From: Pseudonocardiales bacterium
Lineage (GTDB): Bacteria; Actinomycetota; Actinomycetes; Mycobacteriales; Pseudonocardiaceae
NCBI GenBank assembly: GCA_019243635.1
Contig: JAFAUB010000148.1
Location: forward strand, 1 to 55,854
Length of the DNA stretch: 55,854 bases
Direction: 5' to 3'
Shown here: positions 15,909 through 25,278 of the stretch, in pieces
How the letters are laid out: every line of letters starts with the position of its first letter
Position numbering within the stretch: the first letter of the stretch is position 1
Made by a program: the position numbers and the translations under genes
The notes under the pieces: model-generated
Databases searched by the model: none
Seen by the model: the letters and a program-made list of their open reading frames with translations, nothing else
What the model was told of the DNA's origin: nothing

Positions 15909-18389
15909 TTACCGACCTGAGTCGGGTGCGATCGACGACACCCCGGAGGTCTGCTGGCGGGTGATGTCCGGGGTGCCGCGATAGCGCAGCACCGACGCGC
16001 CCTGCGCGGTCGCGGCGAGAGCGTCACTCACCGCGACGGTGACCTGGCTGGCTCCGGACAGCAGGGCGTTGAGGTCAGCGACGGTGAGTTCGGGATCCAG
16101 CAGCCGGCTGGTGCCCGCCGCGCTGAGGTCCAGATCACCGACATGCCCGGAGAGTGCCAGCGCACTGGCTCCCGACTCCGAGACTTTGAGGTGATCGACC
16201 CCGAGCGGGCCGGTGACCTGGCTGGCCCCGCTGGCGGTCAGCTGCAGCGCCGGACCGGTCACCGGGGAGTCCCAGGTGACCTGGCTGGCGCCACTGGTGC
16301 TGAGCTGATCGAGGTTACGCACGGTGATCTCGGCGGACAGCGTGACGTTGCGGACGTTGCTGCCCGGCTTGAGCCCCAGACGGAGCGTCCCCCCGGTCAC
16401 TGTGGCGTCAAGCTGATCGACGAGGTTGTCGTCGATGCGGATCGTCGCCTGCTCGGGCTCACCCACCGTCACCCGGACGATGAAACTGGCCCCGACCACC
16501 ACCGAGGTGACACCCGGCAGGGCGGCCACCCGGCTGGCCGGGTGACCGGAGCCGACCACCGAGCCATTGTCGGAAAAACCGCCACCGGCGACACCAGGAG
16601 CGCCATTAGCACCGGGAATTCCGTTAGCCCCCGGAGTGCCGTTAGCACCAGAAATGCCGTTAGCACCAGCAATGCCGTTAGCACCAGCAATGCCGTTAGC
16701 ACCAACAGTGCCGTTAGTGCCAACAGTGCCGTTAGTGCCGCTAGCACCTGGAGTACCGTTAGCACCAGGAGCACCGGCACCGGCGACAGCGTCGCCGCCA
16801 TCGCCGCCGACGCTGTCGCCGGTGCCGCCATGAGGCCCTGCACCGGCGGCGCCGCCGGTGCCGACATCGGCTCCGAGTGCGCGGCTGGTGCCGTTACCCC
16901 CCGTGCCGCTGTCGCTGGTGGGACCGACAGCGTCGGCACCCACACAGCCGGCCAGCAGCCCCACCGTGGCCAAGATCGCGACCGCGCACATGACCGACAG
17001 CCACCCCACCCGCCGGTGCGTCACCCGCCGGTGCGCCGGCCGCCTCCGCCTCAGGCGCCAGTGGGCCAGCGCCATCCGCATCGGACCATTGGTCAGCATG
17101 CCCAACACCAGCGCGGAACCCACCCAGGGCAGCAACAGCAGAACAATGTTGACCGCCGCTGCGGCAGCCTCGGCCGACCTCCCGCTCGCTGCCGCCGTGC
17201 TCACCGAGTGGACCAGCCAGACCAGCCTGTGCCACACCACCGGCAGCACCCGAGGCATCACGATCACGAACCCGATCAGCCAGTACAGCAGGTAGGGCAC
17301 CACAATGAGCACCCACAGGGTGATCGTTACCCGGACCCAGCGCTTGAGTTCGTGCACCCGGGAATGGGCCGCTCGGCCCGGGATCATGCTGATCAGCACC
17401 GGACCCATCCAGCTGAACAGGTCGGGCACCCCGATCAGGTCGCTGAGGATGTAGTAGCCGTCCAGGCGGACCATCGGCAGGAACTGCATCGCGGTCTCGA
17501 CATGCAGCGCCACGATGGCCGCCAGCAGCCACGGGGCACCCGTACCGAGGTAGGCCAGGCTCATCCCGGCGATGAACACCGCGTTGAAGTACACCCCACC
17601 CAGGTCGGTGCGCAGCCGCCCGACCCGACCCAGCCGGTAGGAGTCGGTGACCGTGCTGTACAGCGCCGGCCACACCAGATACAGACCGAAACCCATCACC
17701 CCGGGTCGGGCGCCGCCGTAGCGGCAGGCGCTGACGTGCCCGCACTCGTGAAACGCCCCCGCGACCACGATCAACGCCAGGACCAGCAACGTCAGCGCCG
17801 GCTGGTAGACCAACGCCAGCCCGCTGGGCACGATCTGGCTCAGCCCACCCCGCGCGATGAGCACCACATCCAGGGCGAGGAACCCCGCTAACGCGGCCAG
17901 GATCACCGGCGGCCAGAACATCGGCTGGAAGACCCCGGCGATGCGCCAGACTGTCGGTTCCGGCACCACTCTCACCCGGAACTTCAACGCCAGCAGCGGA
18001 TCCGGCCTCTTTATCGTCTTCGGCGCCGTACCGCCCTGTGCAGTCGTCGGATGGGCAGCCGTCGGATGGGCGGCTGTCAGAGGGGCAGCTGTCGGATCGG
18101 TCGACATGATCCCCGCTGGCTGAAACCGGTTGTCGATCAGGAACGCCACCTGGTCGGCCTGCACGGTCCGACCGAGCTCGGCGCTGAGCGCGGCGGCCAC
18201 CTCGTGCAGGTTGCGCTGACCGTCCAGGGTGGCCGCCAGCAGGTACAGCAGCCGGGGCAGTTGGATCACCTGGCCATCAGCCCGGCGCAGGATGTACTTG
18301 GGCTCCTGAAAACCAGAACCTTGATACTCCCCGATCAGCTCGATGCCCTCAGCCAGCCGCGGCACCCTCCGCGCGAGAGTATCCGTCAT
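15909..18389 (-). CDS. PqqD-M50 membrane metalloprotease fused to NG repeats and a GIN/DUF2807 domain
   Basis: 826 aa. Residues ~28-95 (KYILRRADGQVIQLPRLLYL, then LHEVAAALSAELGRTV) resemble a PqqD-like winged-helix peptide-binding domain. Residues ~155-440 are polytopic membrane and contain AFHECGHVSA (HExxH, His214 and His218) and MVRLDGYYILSDLIG (Asp310), the M50 zinc site. Residues ~462-482 form a last membrane segment ending LLAGC. Residues ~540-600 are collagen-like hexapeptides (GANGIA-type). Residues ~616-826 are a beta-helix with SGASQV repeats, a GIN/DUF2807 adhesin-head domain that should lie outside the membrane. M50 proteins cleave peptides within the membrane. It is downstream of the Gly-rich peptide gene and separated from it by a hairpin. 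The inferred role is leader binding, cleavage and display or export of that peptide. Confidence 0.82.
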   Translation of the reverse strand: MTDTLARRVPRLAEGIELIGEYQGSGFQEPKYILRRADGQVIQLPRLLYLLAATLDGQRNLHEVAAALSAELGRTVQADQVAFLIDNRFQPAGIMSTDPTAAPLTAAHPTAAHPTTAQGGTAPKTIKRPDPLLALKFRVRVVPEPTVWRIAGVFQPMFWPPVILAALAGFLALDVVLIARGGLSQIVPSGLALVYQPALTLLVLALIVVAGAFHECGHVSACRYGGARPGVMGFGLYLVWPALYSTVTDSYRLGRVGRLRTDLGGVYFNAVFIAGMSLAYLGTGAPWLLAAIVALHVETAMQFLPMVRLDGYYILSDLIGVPDLFSWMGPVLISMIPGRAAHSRVHELKRWVRVTITLWVLIVVPYLLYWLIGFVIVMPRVLPVVWHRLVWLVHSVSTAAASGRSAEAAAAAVNIVLLLLPWVGSALVLGMLTNGPMRMALAHWRLRRRRPAHRRVTHRRVGWLSVMCAVAILATVGLLAGCVGADAVGPTSDSGTGGNGTSRALGADVGTGGAAGAGPHGGTGDSVGGDGGDAVAGAGAPGANGTPGASGTNGTVGTNGTVGANGIAGANGIAGANGISGANGTPGANGIPGANGAPGVAGGGFSDNGSVVGSGHPASRVAALPGVTSVVVGASFIVRVTVGEPEQATIRIDDNLVDQLDATVTGGTLRLGLKPGSNVRNVTLSAEITVRNLDQLSTSGASQVTWDSPVTGPALQLTASGASQVTGPLGVDHLKVSESGASALALSGHVGDLDLSAAGTSRLLDPELTVADLNALLSGASQVTVAVSDALAATAQGASVLRYRGTPDITRQQTSGVSSIAPDSGR
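16603..16770 (-). repeat. 18-bp tandem repeats coding for GANGxx hexapeptides
   Basis: On the + strand the unit is CCGTTAGCACCAGCAATG. Seven 18-bp units run from 16603 to 16728, two of them identical and adjacent (16657-16692). A 27-bp unit and a partial unit follow. On the coding strand each unit gives one Gly-x-Asn-Gly-x-x step. The AT content of the unit is unlike the rest of the gene, which suggests recent expansion. Confidence 0.88.
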
Positions 18390-18497
18390 GGTCCCAGCCT
18401 CGAGTACCGCACGCTCGGTGTCGATGATGCCCTCCCGACTCGGAATTCACGGCACCGGCGAGCACCCGGTGTCAGGCAGCGGACGGTGCACCGTTTC

Positions 18498-18525
18498 GGG
18501 AGGGGTGGCCGCAGCCACCCCTCCC
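18498..18525 (-). terminator. Hairpin between peptide gene and M50 gene
   Basis: GGGAGGGGTGGC (18498-18509) pairs perfectly with 18514-18525 around a 4-nt loop. It lies 48 nt after the stop of the Gly-rich peptide gene and over 100 nt before the M50 gene. It could terminate most transcripts or act as a stabilising attenuator, giving excess peptide mRNA. Confidence 0.7.
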
Positions 18526-18573
18526 TCGCTAACGGCACATCACGCAATCATGTGACTGCTCAGCGATACCGGC

Positions 18574-18927
18574 TCAGCCGAAGAAGCCGAAGCCGCCGCC
18601 GGGGCCGCCGAAGCTGCCGCCGCCATGACCGCCGGCACCACCAATGGAGTTACCGCCGGGGCCGCCAAAGCCGTTGCCGGCGGAGCTGAACATGGAACCG
18701 CCGCCGCTGACTGTGTTGCCATAGATCGTGCCGGTGCCGCCGTAGCCGTTGCCGCCTGCGCCGCCGGTCCCGCCGGCGCCGCCCTGGCCACCGGCGCCGC
18801 CGGCGCCACCGGCGCCGCCCTGGCCACCGGTGAAGCTTCCGCCGGAGATTGTCGTGAGGACGGTACGGGCCGGCAACAGCTCCAGGTGCTGCCCGTCGAT
18901 CTCGGCGAAGCTCAGTGCGTCAGACAT
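18574..18927 (-). CDS. Gly-rich short protein with conserved-looking leader (candidate precursor peptide)
   Basis: 117 aa. Start ATG 18927 is fixed by a perfect AGGAGG (18934-18939) 6 nt upstream. The first ~28 residues are ordinary (MSDALSFAEIDG, then ELLPARTVLTTIS) and look like a leader or recognition segment. The remaining ~90 residues are over half glycine, with GGAGGAGG-like runs, then a part richer in Ser, Asn and Phe ending GGGFGFFG. There is no classical signal peptide. I recall ELLPARTVL-like leaders in other short actinobacterial proteins but cannot verify the family. The neighbour downstream encodes a PqqD-like domain and an M50 protease, the type of machinery that binds and cleaves ribosomal peptides. 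A substrate-processor relation is inferred. Confidence 0.8.
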   Translation of the reverse strand: MSDALSFAEIDGQHLELLPARTVLTTISGGSFTGGQGGAGGAGGAGGQGGAGGTGGAGGNGYGGTGTIYGNTVSGGGSMFSSAGNGFGGPGGNSIGGAGGHGGGSFGGPGGGFGFFG

Positions 18928-19369
18928 CAATTTCCTCCTAGTAGAAACGTGACTCCCGGTGAACCGGGGACAGAACTTCCGTGGGTTCACCCACCAGAAC
19001 CGCTATCGGGTGATTGAGTCTGTCGTCGGATTCATCGCCGTGGTGCGCTGAGCGTAACCGGAATCGACTCGAACCACTCGGATGGAGCAGCGTGATTCCG
19101 GCCGAGTAACGACCCCTATACTTTCCGCTTGATTTCCACGTTTCTTTGTTGCTCATCTCGAGCGCGAGTCTTCATCGAAAACGTCGGATGGCGCAAGCCC
19201 AGTTAGATGTCAGATGAATTTTGAATGGCTGTGTTATCACGTGAAATGTCAAATGAGTATGAAGCCGGGTGGATGTCGTTTGCGATGAGTGAGGGCCGCC
19301 CGGCGGGAGCCCGAGGTGTTCCAGTTGGACCGGGATGCCGGCCGGCGCGGGCGTGCGTAGCGTGGAGCC
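18928..19369. other. Divergent intergenic region, promoter-bearing, AT-richer
   Basis: 440 bases separate the minus-strand peptide gene from the plus-strand AAA ATPase gene. Base composition is lower in GC than the neighbours, as usual for promoters. A 72-codon minus-strand frame at 18938-19156 shows no family resemblance and abuts the peptide gene's ribosome-binding site, so I take it as leader sequence. No definite operator was found. Confidence 0.45.
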
Positions 19370-20830
19370 GTGACCGTCCTCCCCGCGGGTGGATCCCCGG
19401 AGCCGCCGACCACCGCGCCACGCACGCTGGGCGCGTTGCGTGCGTGCGGGCATGTCCAGCGTGACGTCAAGGATGAGGTGCGGGCGAACCTGCTCGTCGC
19501 GTTGCGCGGCGGTCATGATCCGTGGCCGGGCATCATCGGGTTCGGCGACACGGTGCTGCCGCGGCTGGAACGGGCCTTGTTGGCCGGGCACGACGTGGTG
19601 CTGCTGGGGGAGCGTGGCCAGGGCAAGACCCGTCTGCTGCGCGCGTTGGTGGGTCTGCTTGATGAGTGGACACCGGTGATCGAGGGCGCTGAGCTGGCCG
19701 AACATCCCTACCTGCCGATCACTCCGAGTTCGGTGCGCCGCGCCGCCGAGTTCGGGGACGACCTGCCGGTCGGCTGGCTGCACCGCTCGTTTCGCTACAC
19801 CGAGAAGCTCGCCACCCCCGACACCAGCGTCGGCGACCTGGTCGGCGACGTCGACCCGGTGAAGGTCGCGCAGGGCCGCAGTCTGGGCGATCCGGAGACG
19901 ATCCACTTCGGGCTGGTGCCCCGCGCGCACCGCGGCATCGTCGCGATCAACGAGCTGCCCGACCTGGCTGAGCGCATCCAGGTCTCGCTGCTCAACGTGA
20001 TGGAGGAGCGGGACATCCAGATTCGCGGCTACACCCTGCGGTTGCCGCTGGACGTGCTGCTGGTGGCCAGCGCCAACCCTGAGGACTACACCAACCGGGG
20101 CCGGATCATCACCCCGCTCAAGGACCGCTTCGGTGCCGAGATCCGCACTCACTACCCGCGCGAGATGGCCGCTGAGGTGGCGCTGGTCGCTCAGGAGGCG
20201 GATCTGGGCGGCATCGGCGCGGAGGTCGGCGAGGCGCTGCTGGAGGTGCTGGCCCGGTTCTCTCGGCACCTTCGAGCCAGCGCCGCGATCGACCAGCGCT
20301 CCGGGGTGTCGGCGCGGTTCGCGGTGGCCGGTGCGCAGACCGTCGCCGCCGCCGCGCTGCGACGCTCCGCGTTGACTGGCGAGGACCACGCGGTGGCCCG
20401 CCCGGTCGACCTGGAGGCGGTGCCGGCGGTGCTGCGCGGCAAGCTGGAGTTCGAGTCCGGCTATGACCAGCCGGCTGGGCAGTCCTCGGAACGCGACGAG
20501 CAGGGTGAGGTGCTGACCCACCTGCTGCGCCGCGCGGTGGCCGACACCGCTCGAGCCCGGCTGCGCGGCCTGAACCTCACCCCGCTGGCTGCGGCGGTCT
20601 CGGGCGGCTACCGGGTGGCCACCGGTGAGCGAGTGCCGGCCGGCGAGGTGCTGGCCGCGCTGCCGGAGCTGCCGATTCTGCACGAGGTCGCCACCCGGCT
20701 GGGCGCCGCGCCCGACGGCCCGCCTGGCCCGATCGCCGCCGCCGTCGAGCTAGCGCTGGAGTCGCTCTACCTCACCCGCAAGCTCGGCAAGGACGCCGAC
20801 GACGGCCGCACCGTATACGGAGCGCCATGA
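19370..20830 (+). CDS. MoxR/Mg-chelatase-like AAA+ ATPase
   Basis: 486 aa, GTG start. Walker A is LLGERGQGKTRLL (80-87). Walker B is GIVAINELPDL. The sensor region VLLVASANPEDYTNRGRIIT and KDRFGAEIRTHYP follow, typical of the magnesium-chelatase ChlI/MoxR clade. The next gene, overlapping by 4 bp, encodes a vWA protein; such pairs act as an ATPase with an adaptor that remodels or inserts metal into client proteins. From memory the pair corresponds to Rv0958/Rv0959 of mycobacteria. A true chelatase role is unlikely because no tetrapyrrole genes are nearby. The client is unknown. Confidence 0.92.
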   Translation: MTVLPAGGSPEPPTTAPRTLGALRACGHVQRDVKDEVRANLLVALRGGHDPWPGIIGFGDTVLPRLERALLAGHDVVLLGERGQGKTRLLRALVGLLDEWTPVIEGAELAEHPYLPITPSSVRRAAEFGDDLPVGWLHRSFRYTEKLATPDTSVGDLVGDVDPVKVAQGRSLGDPETIHFGLVPRAHRGIVAINELPDLAERIQVSLLNVMEERDIQIRGYTLRLPLDVLLVASANPEDYTNRGRIITPLKDRFGAEIRTHYPREMAAEVALVAQEADLGGIGAEVGEALLEVLARFSRHLRASAAIDQRSGVSARFAVAGAQTVAAAALRRSALTGEDHAVARPVDLEAVPAVLRGKLEFESGYDQPAGQSSERDEQGEVLTHLLRRAVADTARARLRGLNLTPLAAAVSGGYRVATGERVPAGEVLAALPELPILHEVATRLGAAPDGPPGPIAAAVELALESLYLTRKLGKDADDGRTVYGAP

Positions 20831-22788
20831 CCCCGGCGAGCCAGTACAGCTACGGGCCCTGGCGCGGTGGCCCGGACCCGCTGGCGGCCCCCGCTGACCT
20901 GTCCGCGGCGCTGGAGCGGATCGGCCGGGACGTGATGGACGGGGCATCGCCCCGAGCGGCCATGCGGGAGCTGCTCCGCCGCGGGCTGCCTGGCACCCGG
21001 GGGATGGACGAGCTGGCCCGCCGGATCCGGCGGCGCCGCGCCGAGATCACCCGTCGGCACCGGCTCGACGGCACCGTGGCGCAGGTCCGCGAGCTGCTGG
21101 ACAAAGCCCTCGCCGCGGAGCGACGCGCGCTGTTCGGCGACCCCGGCGACGACGCCCGGTTCCGCGAGGCCCGGCTCGACGCGCTACCCCCGGATACCGC
21201 CCGCGCCGTCACCGAGCTCGCCGACTACGACTGGCGCGCCGCGGCGGCCGCGCGGGCCTACCAGGAGATCCGTGACCTGCTCGGCCGGCAGCTGCTCGAG
21301 CAGCGCTTCGAAGGGATCAAGCAGGCGCTGCGGTCCACCTCGCCCGAGGACGTCGAGCGGATCCGGCGGATGCTGTCGGACCTCAACGAGCTGCTCGCCG
21401 CACGCGCACGCCGGGACCCCGACATCTCGCGCCGGTTCGAGGAGTTCATGCGCCGGCACGGCGAGTTCTTCCCCGAGCGCCCGCGCACCGTCGACGAGCT
21501 GATCGACGCGCTGGCCGCTCGAGGCGCAGCGGCGCGGCGGATGCTCAACTCGATGAGCCCGCAGCAGCGCGCCGAACTGGCCCAGCTGGCCCAGCAGGCC
21601 TTCGGCGACCCGCGGCTGGTCCAGCAGCTCACGTCACTGGACGCCCAGCTGCAGGCGCTGCGGTCCGGTGAGGACTGGCGGGGGTCCGAGCGGTTCGTCG
21701 GTGAGGACCCGCTCGGTCTGGGCGAGGGCGCGCAGGCGATGGCCGAGCTCGCGGAGCTGGACGCGCTGGCCGAGCAGCTCGCCCAGTCCTACGCCGGGGC
21801 CCGCGCCGAGGACCTCGACCTCGACGCGCTGGCCCGCCGGCTGGGCGAGGCGGCCCGCGTCGACGCCCGCCGGCTGGTCGAGCTGGAGCGTGAGCTGGAG
21901 CGTCGCGGCTTCTTCGAGCGCGGCCCGGACGGGTCGCTGCGGCTGTCCCCCATGGCGATGCGCCGGCTCGGCTCGCGGGCGCTGGGCGAGGTCGCCGACG
22001 TGCTGCGCGGCCGGCGCGGTGAGCGCGAGGTGCGCAGCGCCGGAGCCGCCGGAGAACCCAGCGGTGGCACGCGGGCCTGGGAGTTCGGCGACTCCGAGCC
22101 GTGGGACGTGCCCCGCACCGTGCGCAACGCCACGCTGCGCAGGGCGGTCAGCGGGATCGCGGGCCCGCTGCTGACTGTCGGGGACGTCGAGGTGGTGGAC
22201 ACCGAGCAGCGCGCGCGGGCCGCGGTGGCGTTGTGCGTGGACACCTCGTGGTCGATGGTGCAGGACGGACACTGGGTGCCGATGAAGCGCACCGCGCTGG
22301 CGTTGCACCACCTGGTCCGGACCCGGTTCCGGTCCGACGCGCTGGAGATGATCACCTTCGGGCGCCACGCGCGGCGGGTGGACATCACGCAGCTCACCGG
22401 GCTGGCCGGGGTGTGGGAGCAGGGCACCAACCTGCACCATGCGTTGCTGCTGGCGGGGCGGCATCTGCGCCGCCATCCGGACGCCGCGCGGGTCCTGCTG
22501 GTGGTCACCGACGGGGAGCCCACCGCGCACCTGGAACCCGGTGGGGAGGCGGTGTTCAGCTACCCGCCCCATCCCCAGACGCTGGCTCTGACCGTGCGTG
22601 AGATGGACGCGCTGGCCCGCGACGGCACGGCGGTGAGCATCGTGATGCTGGGCCGCGATCCCCGGCTCGCGGGGTTCGTGCACGCACTGGCCCGGCGCTG
22701 TGGCGGCAGGGTGCTCGACCCCGGGACGGACGGGCTGGGCGCCGCGGTGGTGGGCGACTACCTCCGGCACCGCCGGCGCACCGCTTAG
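20827..22788 (+). CDS. von Willebrand factor A (vWA) domain protein
   Basis: 653 aa, overlapping the ATPase gene by ATGA. The N-terminal two thirds are helical and charged (LAALERIGRDVMDG-like, many Arg/Glu/Leu). A vWA domain starts around residue 460, with the metal-ion-dependent adhesion site CVDTSWSM (Asp472, Ser474, Ser476), then TFGRHARRVDITQL and VLLVVTDGEPTAH. It would partner the preceding AAA+ ATPase as its substrate-recruiting subunit, as in BchD/CoxE/RavA-ViaA-type pairs. There is no signal peptide, so the pair works in the cytosol. The client is unknown. Confidence 0.9.
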   Translation: MTPASQYSYGPWRGGPDPLAAPADLSAALERIGRDVMDGASPRAAMRELLRRGLPGTRGMDELARRIRRRRAEITRRHRLDGTVAQVRELLDKALAAERRALFGDPGDDARFREARLDALPPDTARAVTELADYDWRAAAAARAYQEIRDLLGRQLLEQRFEGIKQALRSTSPEDVERIRRMLSDLNELLAARARRDPDISRRFEEFMRRHGEFFPERPRTVDELIDALAARGAAARRMLNSMSPQQRAELAQLAQQAFGDPRLVQQLTSLDAQLQALRSGEDWRGSERFVGEDPLGLGEGAQAMAELAELDALAEQLAQSYAGARAEDLDLDALARRLGEAARVDARRLVELERELERRGFFERGPDGSLRLSPMAMRRLGSRALGEVADVLRGRRGEREVRSAGAAGEPSGGTRAWEFGDSEPWDVPRTVRNATLRRAVSGIAGPLLTVGDVEVVDTEQRARAAVALCVDTSWSMVQDGHWVPMKRTALALHHLVRTRFRSDALEMITFGRHARRVDITQLTGLAGVWEQGTNLHHALLLAGRHLRRHPDAARVLLVVTDGEPTAHLEPGGEAVFSYPPHPQTLALTVREMDALARDGTAVSIVMLGRDPRLAGFVHALARRCGGRVLDPGTDGLGAAVVGDYLRHRRRTA

Positions 22789-22827
22789 CCACCAGACCCC
22801 GCCCCGCGGTGACGTAGGGTCGAAAGC

Positions 22828-24066
22828 ATGCAGCCCTGGACGTCGACACCGGTGCCGCGGCTGCCCGGCCAGGGCGCAGCGCTGCGGCTGCACGACACTG
22901 CGGCGGGGCAGGTCCGGCCGACCGCGCCCGGGCCCACCGCGCGAATGTACGTCTGCGGGATCACCCCCTACGACGCCACCCACCTCGGGCACGCGGCCAC
23001 CTACCTGGCCTTCGACCTGATGCACCGGTACTGGCGTGACGCCGGGCATGACGTGCACTACGTGCAGAACGTCACCGACGTCGACGATCCGCTGCTGGAG
23101 CGGGCGCGGCGCGACCAGGACGACTGGGTGGTGCTCGGGATGCGCGAGACCGCGCTGTTCCGGGAGGACATGGAGTCGCTGCGGGTGCTGCCGCCGAGGG
23201 ACTTCGTCGGGGCCGTCGAAGCGATCGGCGAGATCGTTGAGGTGGTCGGCAAGCTGCTCGCCTGCGGCGCGGCCTACCGGGTCGACGATCCCGAGCACCC
23301 GGACATCTACTTCGACCACCGGGCCGCCGCGCACTTCGGATCCGAGTCGGGTTACGACGAGGAGACCATGGCCCGACTGTTCGCCGAGCGCGGCGGGGAC
23401 CCGCAGCGGCTCGGTAAGCGTCATCCGCTGGACCCCTTGATGTGGCGCACCGCCCGCGAGGGTGAGCCGTCCTGGGACTGCGAGCTGGGGCCAGGGCGCC
23501 CCGGCTGGCATGTGGAGTGCTGCGCGATCGGGCTCAACCGGCTCGGCATCGGCTTCGACCTGCAGGGCGGCGGCTCAGACCTGATCTTCCCGCACCACGA
23601 GTTCTCCGCCGCCCACGCCGAGGCGCTCACCGGCGAGCACCCGATGGCCCGGCACTACGTCCACACCGGGATGATCGGCCTGAACGGTGAGAAGATGTCC
23701 AAGTCGAAGGGCAACCTGGTCTTCGTCTCACGGCTGCGCGCCGACCAGGTGGACCCGATGGCGCTGCGGCTGGCGTTGCTGTCCGGGCACTACCGCAGCG
23801 ACCGGTCCTGGCACACCGCGACGCTCGACGAGGCGGTGACCCGGCTGGGCCGCTGGCGGCAGGCCGTCGCGTTGCCCGCTGGGGCACCTGCGCGGTACGT
23901 CGTGTGCCGGCTACGTGCCCGTCTGGCCGACGATCTGGATACCCCCGGCGCCCTCGCCGCGGTCGATGCGTGGGCCACCGAGACGCTGACCGGGCCCGGC
24001 CGCGACGCTGACGCTCCCGCTCTGCTGAGCGCCGCAGTGGATGCCCTGCTCGGCATCGTGCTGTGA
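22828..24066 (+). CDS. mshC: L-cysteine:1D-myo-inositol 2-amino-2-deoxy-alpha-D-glucopyranoside ligase
   Basis: 412 aa, full length. MshC makes the cysteine amide with GlcN-Ins in mycothiol synthesis, using ATP. It is a cysteinyl-tRNA-synthetase paralogue: [14 protein letters not shown] carries the zinc Cys43 and the HIGH-like motif, and [10 protein letters not shown] (KMSKS 289-293) the second ATP motif. [16 protein letters not shown] supplies further zinc ligands. The protein lacks the anticodon-binding extension of CysS and has the typical [11 protein letters not shown] start, which supports MshC over CysS. It overlaps the next gene (phosphodiesterase) by 4 bp, so they are cotranscribed. 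Confidence 0.96.
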   Translation: MQPWTSTPVPRLPGQGAALRLHDTAAGQVRPTAPGPTARMYVCGITPYDATHLGHAATYLAFDLMHRYWRDAGHDVHYVQNVTDVDDPLLERARRDQDDWVVLGMRETALFREDMESLRVLPPRDFVGAVEAIGEIVEVVGKLLACGAAYRVDDPEHPDIYFDHRAAAHFGSESGYDEETMARLFAERGGDPQRLGKRHPLDPLMWRTAREGEPSWDCELGPGRPGWHVECCAIGLNRLGIGFDLQGGGSDLIFPHHEFSAAHAEALTGEHPMARHYVHTGMIGLNGEKMSKSKGNLVFVSRLRADQVDPMALRLALLSGHYRSDRSWHTATLDEAVTRLGRWRQAVALPAGAPARYVVCRLRARLADDLDTPGALAAVDAWATETLTGPGRDADAPALLSAAVDALLGIVL

Positions 24067-25232
24067 CGATGGACGCTCCGCTGGTACCTGGTGCCGGGCA
24101 GGCATCGCTCGCCGACGTGGTGCCCGCGCTGCTGTCAGCTCTGGGGGTCGCCGGCTTCACCGACCGGTTGGGGCTCAACCCGGCACGGGGGGTCTGCCTG
24201 CTGCTCGTGGACGGTCTCGGGTGGCGGTCGCTGCGGGAGCATCCCGGGGACGCCCCGTTCCTCATGTCCCTGACCGAGGGCAGCGAGCCGATCACGGCCG
24301 GGTTTCCGGCGACGACGGCGACCAGCGTGGCCGCCATCGGAACGGGTGTGCCGGCGGGCCGGCACGGAATCGTCGGCTACACCTTCGCCACGCCCGAGGG
24401 TGATCTGATCAACGCGTTGAGCTGGCACACGCACGGCGGCGGCGAACGGGTCGATCTACGTGAGCGGTTCGTGCCCGAGGACATCCAGCCGCGACCCACC
24501 GCCTTGGAACGCGCCGCCGCCGCCGGAGTACGGGTCACCCAGGCGGTTCCGCACGTGCATCGGGACTCGGGTTTGAACCGCGTGGCGCTGCGTGGCGCCG
24601 ACTTCCAGGGCGTGCACGCACTCGGGGACCTGGCCGCCAGCGCGCTGACTGCGGTGTCCGGCGGCGGGCGGAGCTTGTGCTACGCCTACCACGGCGACCT
24701 TGACCTGCTCGGCCACGTCTACGGTGTCGGGTCGTTGCCCTGGCGGCTGCAGCTCGCCCACGTCGACCGGCTGGCGGCCGGGATCGCCGAAGGGCTGCCC
24801 TCGGGCGCCCACCTCGTGGTGATCGCGGACCACGGCATGGTGACCGTACCCGAGGAAGGCAGGCTCGACTTCGACACCGAACCGGCGCTGCGGGCCGGCG
24901 TGCGCCTACTGGGCGGAGACCCGCGCGCCCGGTACGTCTACACCGAGCCGGGCGCCACCGACGATGTGCTCGCGGCCTGGGAGGAGCTGATCGGGGACCG
25001 AGCGTGGATCCGCACCCGCGACGAGGCCATCGCGGCCGGGTGGTTCGGTCCCGTGGTCGAGCACCGCATCCGCGACCGCATCGGTGACCTCATCGTCGCC
25101 GCCCGCACCGACTTCGCCGTCGTGCGCTCCCGCGTCAGTCCCACCCTGAGCCGCCTGATCGGCCACCACGGCTCCCTGACCCCCGACGAGCAGCTGGTGC
25201 CCCTGCTGGTGTACAGGCCAGACTCGGATTAG
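24063..25232 (+). CDS. Type I phosphodiesterase / nucleotide pyrophosphatase (alkaline phosphatase superfamily)
   Basis: 389 aa, GTG start overlapping the mshC stop. Metal site and nucleophile signatures appear in order: [10 protein letters not shown] (Asp), [16 protein letters not shown] (Thr nucleophile), [25 protein letters not shown] (Asp/His) and [11 protein letters not shown] (Asp/His). It hydrolyses a phosphodiester or phosphomonoester with two zinc ions. No signal peptide is seen, so it is cytosolic or peripheral. It commonly sits beside mshC in actinobacteria, but I know of no proven role in mycothiol metabolism. Confidence 0.93.
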   Translation: MTMDAPLVPGAGQASLADVVPALLSALGVAGFTDRLGLNPARGVCLLLVDGLGWRSLREHPGDAPFLMSLTEGSEPITAGFPATTATSVAAIGTGVPAGRHGIVGYTFATPEGDLINALSWHTHGGGERVDLRERFVPEDIQPRPTALERAAAAGVRVTQAVPHVHRDSGLNRVALRGADFQGVHALGDLAASALTAVSGGGRSLCYAYHGDLDLLGHVYGVGSLPWRLQLAHVDRLAAGIAEGLPSGAHLVVIADHGMVTVPEEGRLDFDTEPALRAGVRLLGGDPRARYVYTEPGATDDVLAAWEELIGDRAWIRTRDEAIAAGWFGPVVEHRIRDRIGDLIVAARTDFAVVRSRVSPTLSRLIGHHGSLTPDEQLVPLLVYRPDSD

Positions 25233-25261
25233 CTCAGCGATGCTACGAGGTCTTGCCATGG

Positions 25262-25271
25262 ATTGTACAAT
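25262..25271. promoter_or_regulatory. Palindromic operator of the toxin-antitoxin operon
   Basis: ATTGTACAAT is a perfect palindrome ending 7 nt before the antitoxin ATG. Its core TGTACA is the known recognition core of YefM/Phd-type antitoxins, so the antitoxin, alone or with toxin, probably represses its own operon here. Confidence 0.65.
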
Positions 25272-25278
25272 TTGGGGT

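Noticed and set aside
16603..16770. CRISPR-like periodicity
   Set aside because: The 18-bp units are directly adjacent without spacers and are in frame as protein repeats.
16143..17891. 582-codon open frame on the plus strand
   Set aside because: It is antisense to the PqqD-M50 fusion gene. The translation is His/Arg/Gln-rich and matches no family, an effect of GC-rich third positions.
18938..19156. 72-codon minus-strand frame before the Gly-rich peptide gene
   Set aside because: No recognisable features, and it ends at the ribosome-binding site of the peptide gene; more likely untranslated leader.
19370..22788. Genuine magnesium chelatase (tetrapyrrole pathway)
   Set aside because: The ATPase/vWA pair lacks a ChlH partner or any tetrapyrrole gene nearby; the general MoxR-vWA reading is safer.
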